DNA from: Galactobacter sp.
Lineage (GTDB): Bacteria; Actinomycetota; Actinomycetes; Actinomycetales; Micrococcaceae
NCBI RefSeq assembly: GCF_022712295.1
Contig: NZ_JALAGT010000098.1
Coordinates: forward strand, 1 to 8,099
Direction of reading: 5' to 3'
DNA length: 8,099 nucleotides
Shown piece by piece: positions 4,118 through 8,099 of this stretch. The position numbers were made by a program, and so were the translations under genes. The notes under the pieces were generated by a model. It saw only the letters and a list, made by a program, of their open reading frames with translations. It ran no database searches and was not told the origin of the DNA. Numbering within the stretch: the stretch's first letter is position 1; each line of letters opens with the position of its first letter.

Positions 4118-6739
4118 ATGGCTGAGAACATCACGGGCACAGACACGCCCGTCACCGTCCCCGACAAACCCGCCCTCGAAGGGCTGGAAGAGAAGCTCTC
4201 CACTCGCTGGCGCGAGCAGGGCACCTACGCCTTCGAGGAGGAGACCAGCCGCGAGGCCGTCTACTCCATCGACACTCCCCCGCCCACCGCGTCCGGTTCG
4301 CTGCACGTGGGTCACGTCTTCTCTTACACACAGACCGACGTCCTGGCTCGGTACCAGCGCATGCAGGGCAAGAACGTCTTCTACCCCATGGGGTGGGATG
4401 ACAACGGCCTGCCGACCGAGCGCCGCGTGCAGAACTACTTCGGCGTCCGTTGCGACCCCAAGCTGAAGTACGACGCCACGTACGAGCCTCCGGCCAAGCC
4501 GGCCAAGAACCAGCGTGACTGGGACGTGGTCTCCCGCCAGAACTTCATCGAGCTGTGCGAGCGGCTGGCCACGGAGGACGAGAAGGTCTTCGAGGACCTC
4601 TTCACCACCCTGGGCCTGTCCGTGGACTGGAACATCTCCTACCGCACCATCGACGACCACTCCCGCGCCACGAGCCAGCGCGCCTTCCTGCGCGACTTCT
4701 CGCTCGGAGACGCCTACCTCTCCGAGGCGCCCACCATGTGGGACGTCACCTTCCGCACCGCAGTGGCCCAGGCCGAGCTCGAGGACCGGGAGATGCCCGG
4801 CGCCTACCACCGCTATGCGTTCACCGACTCCGACGGCCAGTCCGTGGAGATCATGACCACCCGCCCGGAACTGCTCCCCGCCTGCGTGGCCCTGGTGGCC
4901 CACCCGGATGACGAGCGCTACCAGCCGCTGTTCGGGAAGAAGCTGCGCTCCCCGCTCTTCGACGTGGAGGTGGAGGTCAAGGCCCACCACCTGGCCAAGC
5001 CCGACAAGGGCACCGGTATCGCCATGGTGTGTACCTTCGGCGACCTGACCGACGTCACCTGGTGGCGCGAACTGCAGCTGGACACCCGCCCGGTCATGGG
5101 TCGGGACGGCCGCCTGGCCCGCGAGACCCCCGAGTGGATCACCACCGAGGCCGGTCGCGCCAACTACGACCGCATCGCCGGGAAGACCGCGTTCTCCGCC
5201 AAGGAGGGCGTCGTCGAGATGCTGCGCGAGGCCGACCTGCTGATCGGCGAGCCCGAGAAGATCACCCACCCGGTGAACTTCTACGAGAAGGGCGACAAGC
5301 CGCTCGAGATCGTCACCTCCCGCCAGTGGTACATCCGCAATGGTGGTCGCGACGCCGACCGCCGTGACGAACTGATCGCCCGCGGCCGTGAACTCGAATG
5401 GCACCCCGGCCACATGCGTTCCCGTTACGAGAACTGGGTCGAGGGTCTCAACGGGGACTGGCTGGTCTCCCGCCAGCGCTTCTTCGGCGTGCCGATCCCG
5501 ATCTGGTACCCGCTGGACGCCGATGGCGAACCGGACTATTCGGCCCCGATCACCCCGTCCGAGGATCAGCTGCCCGTTGACCCCGCCGCTCAGGCGCCCG
5601 CCGGTTACACCGAGGATCAGCGCGGCGTGGCCGGCGGCTTCACCGGTGACCCGGATGTGCTCGATACCTGGGCCACGTCCTCCCTGACCCCGCAGATCGT
5701 GGGCGGGTGGGGCGTGGATCCCCAGCGTTGGGCCAACGTCTTCCCGTTCGACCTGCGCCCACAGGGTCACGACATCATCCGCACGTGGCTGTTCTCCACC
5801 GTGGTGCGCGCCAACTCCCTGGAGGGCAAGACCCCCTGGAAGCACGCAGCGCTCTCAGGTTGGATCCTGGACCCCGATCGCAAGAAGATGTCCAAGTCAA
5901 AGGGCAACGTGGTGGTCCCCACCGACATCCTCGAGAAGTTCGGAGCCGACGCCGTGCGCTACTGGGCGGCCTCGGCCAAGCTCGGAGCCGACACCGCGTA
6001 CGAGATCTCCCAGATGAAGATCGGACGCCGCCTGGCCATCAAGGTGCTCAACGCCTCCAAGTTCGCACTGAACATGGGCGTCACCGCTTCGGACGTGCTC
6101 ACCACCCCGGCCGACGCCGCCGTGGTCATCAATGGTTTGGATGCCTCCTTACTGGCGCGCCTGGCCGATGTCGTGGAGCAGGCCACCAAGGCCTTCGACG
6201 CCTACGACTACGCTCGTGCACTGGACCTGACCGAGAGCTTCTTCTGGTCCTTCACGGACGACTACGTGGAACTCATCAAGGACCGAGCCTACGGCGGAGT
6301 CTCCGAGGAGCAGACGGCCTCCGTCCGCGCCACGCTGGCCACCACCTTGGATGCGGTTCTGCGTCTTCTGGCACCGTTCCAGCCCTTCGCCACGGACGAG
6401 GTCTGGAGCTGGTGGCGTGCCGGTTCCGTCCACCGCGCAGCCTGGCCCTCCGCCGATGCGCTGCGCGCGGGCCTCCCGGAAGATGCCGATGCCGAGGTGC
6501 TTCCCACGGTCGGTGAGGCGCTGGCCGGTCTGCGCAAGGCCAAGTCGGAAGCCCAGGTCAAACAGCGCACCCCCGTGGTGACCGCAACGGTGTCCGCGCC
6601 GGCCCAGAAGATCGCCCGCCTCAACCTCGGCCTGGGTGATCTCAAGGCCGCCACGGCCGCTGAGACCATCAACCTGGTCGAGGGTGAAGAGCAGCTGACC
6701 GTGTCCGATGTGGAACTCGGGGAGCTCCCCGAGGCCTGA
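4118..6739 (+). CDS. valS: Valine--tRNA ligase
   Basis: Cytoplasmic class Ia synthetase that charges tRNA-Val and edits misactivated threonine. It has 873 residues. Visible parts: the catalytic HIGH motif as HVGH (63-66) in PPTASGSLHVGH, then MGWDDNGLPTERRVQN (91-106) typical of the actinobacterial ValS; the CP1 editing domain with MTTRPE (246-251) and GTGIAMVCTFGDLTD (298-312); KMSKS at 590-594 in KKMSKSKGN; and an anticodon-binding helical domain from about 640. No long basic coiled-coil tail of the E. coli type is evident. The ATG at 4118 is chosen with GGAAG at 4103-4107 (10 nt away). GGAAGG at 4111-4116 is too close, and an in-frame ATG at 4109 would add only MEG. Single gene, followed by a strong palindromic terminator. 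Confidence 0.97.
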   Translation: MAENITGTDTPVTVPDKPALEGLEEKLSTRWREQGTYAFEEETSREAVYSIDTPPPTASGSLHVGHVFSYTQTDVLARYQRMQGKNVFYPMGWDDNGLPTERRVQNYFGVRCDPKLKYDATYEPPAKPAKNQRDWDVVSRQNFIELCERLATEDEKVFEDLFTTLGLSVDWNISYRTIDDHSRATSQRAFLRDFSLGDAYLSEAPTMWDVTFRTAVAQAELEDREMPGAYHRYAFTDSDGQSVEIMTTRPELLPACVALVAHPDDERYQPLFGKKLRSPLFDVEVEVKAHHLAKPDKGTGIAMVCTFGDLTDVTWWRELQLDTRPVMGRDGRLARETPEWITTEAGRANYDRIAGKTAFSAKEGVVEMLREADLLIGEPEKITHPVNFYEKGDKPLEIVTSRQWYIRNGGRDADRRDELIARGRELEWHPGHMRSRYENWVEGLNGDWLVSRQRFFGVPIPIWYPLDADGEPDYSAPITPSEDQLPVDPAAQAPAGYTEDQRGVAGGFTGDPDVLDTWATSSLTPQIVGGWGVDPQRWANVFPFDLRPQGHDIIRTWLFSTVVRANSLEGKTPWKHAALSGWILDPDRKKMSKSKGNVVVPTDILEKFGADAVRYWAASAKLGADTAYEISQMKIGRRLAIKVLNASKFALNMGVTASDVLTTPADAAVVINGLDASLLARLADVVEQATKAFDAYDYARALDLTESFFWSFTDDYVELIKDRAYGGVSEEQTASVRATLATTLDAVLRLLAPFQPFATDEVWSWWRAGSVHRAAWPSADALRAGLPEDADAEVLPTVGEALAGLRKAKSEAQVKQRTPVVTATVSAPAQKIARLNLGLGDLKAATAAETINLVEGEEQLTVSDVELGELPEA

Positions 6740-6768
6740 GCCTCCGATCCCGCCACGGCTACGGCACT

Positions 6769-6818
6769 GAACCACAACGACGGCGCCCAGTGATCACTGG
6801 GCGCCGTCGTTGTGGTTC
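6769..6818. terminator. Perfect 50-bp palindrome, bidirectional terminator
   Basis: Two 25-nt arms starting GAACCACAACGACGGCGCCC are perfect inverted copies centred on TGATCA. They would fold into a very stable hairpin with a tetraloop on either strand. It sits 29 nt after the valS stop and 40 nt beyond the stop of the convergent siderophore-interacting gene, so it can end both transcripts. The T-run after the stem is short (TTCTT on the plus strand), as is common in high-GC actinobacteria. Confidence 0.85.
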
Positions 6819-6858
6819 TTGACCGTATCCAGGTTTCGGACGAACCCGTGGCAGGGGC

Positions 6859-7659
6859 TCAGGCCTCCGCCTTGCCGCGCTTCCAGTAGCCCACGAATCC
6901 GATGCGGCGCTTGTCCACGCCCTGAGCCACCAGGTGGCGGCGACCGGCCGAGGCCAGCTGCTGCTCCCCCACCGTGTATCCGTAGGCCGTGTCCGCGGCG
7001 GTCGGGACCAGCTGCTGGAAGGCCTTCAACGCTGCCTGCCCCACCGTGTCGGAGTGATCCCGCACAATCCAGTCCAACTGCACCTGGGACTCGCCCTCGA
7101 CCTCCTGCTGGTCCGCTGCATCGGGAATCTCGACGATGGCGTGTCCCCTGATGTGTGCGGGCAGGTCCCTCAACACACCCAGGACAGCGGGCAGCGCCGA
7201 TTCGTCCCCGGCCATCAACACCTCGGTGGCGTCGTCAGGCAGATCGAAGCCGCGCCCCTGGTCCAGGATCATCAACTCTTCTCCCGGTCGGGCCTGCGCG
7301 GCCCATGGTCCTGCGATGCCCGCGTCACCGTGGGAGACGAAGTCGATGTCCATCTCGCCGACGTCCGGACGCAGGCTGCGGACCGTGTAATTTCGGAAGG
7401 GCGGACGCACACCGGCCTTGGTCCGCAGGTACTTCATGTAGGCACCGAAACCGAATTGTTCCGGCACGCGGGAGAAATCCGTGACGCCGCCAGGGTTGGG
7501 GAGGAAGAGGCGGAACCACTGATCGAATCCGTGGACCGGTAGTCGGTGAAGACTCTCGCCCTGCACTGTCACGCGCACCATGTGCGGCGTGATGCGTTCG
7601 GACGCGGTCACCTTCACCACGTGGTGCCCTTTGAACTTGCGTGCGTCGGCGAACGCCAT
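6859..7659 (-). CDS. Siderophore-interacting protein (FAD-dependent ferric reductase family)
   Basis: A 266-residue cytoplasmic flavoprotein of the SIP/ViuB-like family, which reduces ferric siderophores so that iron is released in the cell. The N-terminal FAD-binding barrel ends in RNYTVR (89-94), the family RxYTxR flavin motif, followed by DFVSHGDAGIAGPWA (106-120), where the HG.AGPA-like loop contacts FAD. The C-terminal half has AGDESALPAV (150-159) in the NAD(P)H-side domain, GEQQLASAGRRHL (231-243), and ends GYWKRGKAEA, like the GYWRxG ending of the family. Length is typical. The ATG at 7659 is preferred to a UUG two codons upstream because AAGGAG (7671-7666) is 6 nt from it. No DtxR/IdeR-type iron box was recognised upstream, and no siderophore synthesis or transport gene is in view. 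It is a single gene converging on valS. Confidence 0.93.
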   Translation of the reverse strand: MAFADARKFKGHHVVKVTASERITPHMVRVTVQGESLHRLPVHGFDQWFRLFLPNPGGVTDFSRVPEQFGFGAYMKYLRTKAGVRPPFRNYTVRSLRPDVGEMDIDFVSHGDAGIAGPWAAQARPGEELMILDQGRGFDLPDDATEVLMAGDESALPAVLGVLRDLPAHIRGHAIVEIPDAADQQEVEGESQVQLDWIVRDHSDTVGQAALKAFQQLVPTAADTAYGYTVGEQQLASAGRRHLVAQGVDKRRIGFVGYWKRGKAEA

Positions 7660-7731
7660 GAACAACTCCTTGACCGTCGATTCCTATTCCGCAACCACAC
7701 CGTATCTAAACCCGGAGGCGCCGTCACGCAA

Positions 7732-7768
7732 CGACGCCCGGCCACCGTGTCGAGGTGCCCGGGCGTCG
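7732..7768 (-). terminator. Hairpin terminator after the DsbA-like gene
   Basis: CGACGCCCGG (7732-7741) and CCGGGCGTCG (7759-7768) are perfect inverted arms, with an inner CACC/GGTG pairing that extends the stem past one mismatch. It lies 15 nt after the stop of the minus-strand gene ending at 7784, so it should end that transcript before the siderophore-interacting gene. The following T-run is only two bases. Confidence 0.65.
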
Positions 7769-7783
7769 AGGTGTGACTGCGGA

Positions 7784-8099
7784 TCAGATCCGGATGGTGG
7801 AGTCCGGACCCTCCGTACGAGAGCGCTTCAGCTCGAAGAAGTGCGGGAAGTTGCCCAGCGTCACCGCTGCGTCGAACAGCTCACCGGCCAGTTCTCCGCG
7901 CGGCACGCGCGTGATCACTGGACCGAAGAAGCCCACGCCGTTCAGCGCGACCACTGGCGTGCCCACGTCGTCGCCCACGAGATCCTGGGCGGCCTCGAGG
8001 GCGTAGTCGACGCCCTCGCCGTTGAGCGGGTTGACCAGCGCGGCGGCGTCACCGACGGACGCCCAGTTCACACCGGCGACGCGGGTCACCGCACCACCC
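7784..8099 (-). CDS. DsbA-like mycothiol-dependent nitroreductase C-terminus, fused in frame to a GGR-like segment (partial)
   Basis: An open frame of 104 codons that enters from the right edge. Residues ~38-104, including GDDVGTPVVALNGVGFFGPV, IPRGE-like VPRGELAG and FPHFFELKRSRTE, match the end of the DsbA/thioredoxin-fold proteins related to Mycobacterium Rv2466c, a mycothiol-dependent nitroreductase. VGTPV includes the cis-proline loop of the thioredoxin fold. The CxxC-type active site lies in the N-terminal part, which is not here. The helical segment expected just before is missing. Instead residues 1-35 read as a geranylgeranyl-reductase-type FAD motif. The frame is unbroken across the join at about 7985-7996. 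Terminates at TGA 7786-7784. Either a real gene fusion or a chimeric join. The identity of the C-terminal half is firm, the integrity of the gene is not. Confidence 0.75.
   Translation of the reverse strand, partial: GGAVTRVAGVNWASVGDAAALVNPLNGEGVDYALEAAQDLVGDDVGTPVVALNGVGFFGPVITRVPRGELAGELFDAAVTLGNFPHFFELKRSRTEGPDSTIRI
7994..8099 (-). other. Fragment of geranylgeranyl-reductase-like FAD oxidoreductase
   Basis: The first 35 codons at the right edge, GGAVTRVAG-NW-ASVGDAAALVNP-LNGEGVDYALE, carry the second FAD-binding motif (GDAA..VNP.NGEG..YA) of geranylgeranyl reductase-type flavoproteins. In that family it lies in the middle of a ~400-residue protein and is followed by a helix and the C-terminal domain, which are absent. 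The segment has no stop of its own and runs into the DsbA-like sequence. What it belongs to cannot be seen beyond the edge. Confidence 0.65.

Noticed and set aside
4004..5845. Very long open frame on the minus strand, upstream of and continuous with the oxidoreductase frame
   Set aside because: It is antisense to valS, its translation is low-complexity Gly/Val/His-rich sequence, and the Gfo/Idh/MocA protein starts cleanly at 4003 behind a good ribosome binding site. It arises from GC-rich third positions in valS.
5707..6516. Alternative plus-strand frame inside valS
   Set aside because: Arg/Gly-rich out-of-frame translation inside a complete ValS; no independent evidence.
7660..7731. Iron box or clear promoter upstream of the siderophore-interacting gene
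   Set aside because: Looked for a DtxR/IdeR-like TTAGG...CCTAA palindrome and found only isolated TTTAGAT and AATAGGAAT stretches without symmetry; no well-spaced promoter boxes could be supported.
7994..7999. CTCGAG (XhoI) site at the GGR/DsbA join as a sign of cloning
   Set aside because: The same hexamer occurs several times inside valS, as expected in GC-rich coding DNA, so it is no evidence for an artificial junction.
1..8099. Mobile elements, CRISPR arrays, tRNA or rRNA genes, defence or biosynthetic systems
   Set aside because: No transposase, integrase, direct-repeat array or tRNA-like fold was seen; the genes are ordinary housekeeping and metabolic families.

Overview
The window is high-GC DNA with actinobacterial traits: a T-box leader in front of ileS, an actinobacterial-type valine--tRNA ligase, and the C-terminal end of a DsbA-like protein of the mycothiol-dependent nitroreductase type. 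Mycothiol is restricted to Actinobacteria. Codon use and the IleS N-terminus suggest the order Micrococcales, probably Micrococcaceae, but this placement is inference. The content is mostly chromosomal housekeeping and metabolism. I saw no insertion sequence, phage gene, CRISPR array, tRNA or rRNA.

Layout. Bases 1-136 (minus) hold the first 45 codons of ileS with a UUG start. Bases 137-425 (minus) are its leader: a T-box riboswitch with an AUC (Ile) specifier, then an unusually long structured stretch before the start codon. Diverging from it is a HAD-fold protein (609-1271, plus) whose end overlaps by 68 bp the end of a convergent SDR dehydrogenase (1204-1965, minus). A small glycine-rich membrane protein (1984-2409, minus) sits 18 nt upstream of the SDR and is probably co-transcribed with it. 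A uracil-DNA-glycosylase-superfamily protein (2455-3036, plus) diverges from that pair across only 45 bp. It meets a Gfo/Idh/MocA oxidoreductase (3041-4003, minus) tail to tail, 4 bp apart.

The AT-rich gap 4004-4117 carries overlapping divergent promoter candidates for the oxidoreductase and for valS (4118-6739, plus). valS ends at a perfect 50-bp palindrome that can terminate transcription from both sides, because a siderophore-interacting FAD protein (6859-7659, minus) converges on it. The last 316 bases (minus) are an open frame that starts as a geranylgeranyl-reductase-like FAD-binding segment and continues in frame as the end of a mycothiol-dependent nitroreductase/DsbA-like protein. This is either a real fusion or, more likely, a chimeric join near the sequence end.

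Two branched-chain aminoacyl-tRNA synthetase genes (ileS and valS) lie within about 4 kb. Only ileS shows a tRNA-sensing leader. The other genes look like single transcription units or pairs and do not form an obvious shared pathway. The points most worth a second look are the chimeric frame at the right end, the T-box leader with its long expression platform and occluded start, the altered catalytic motif of the DNA-glycosylase-like protein, and the shared operator/promoter region before valS.
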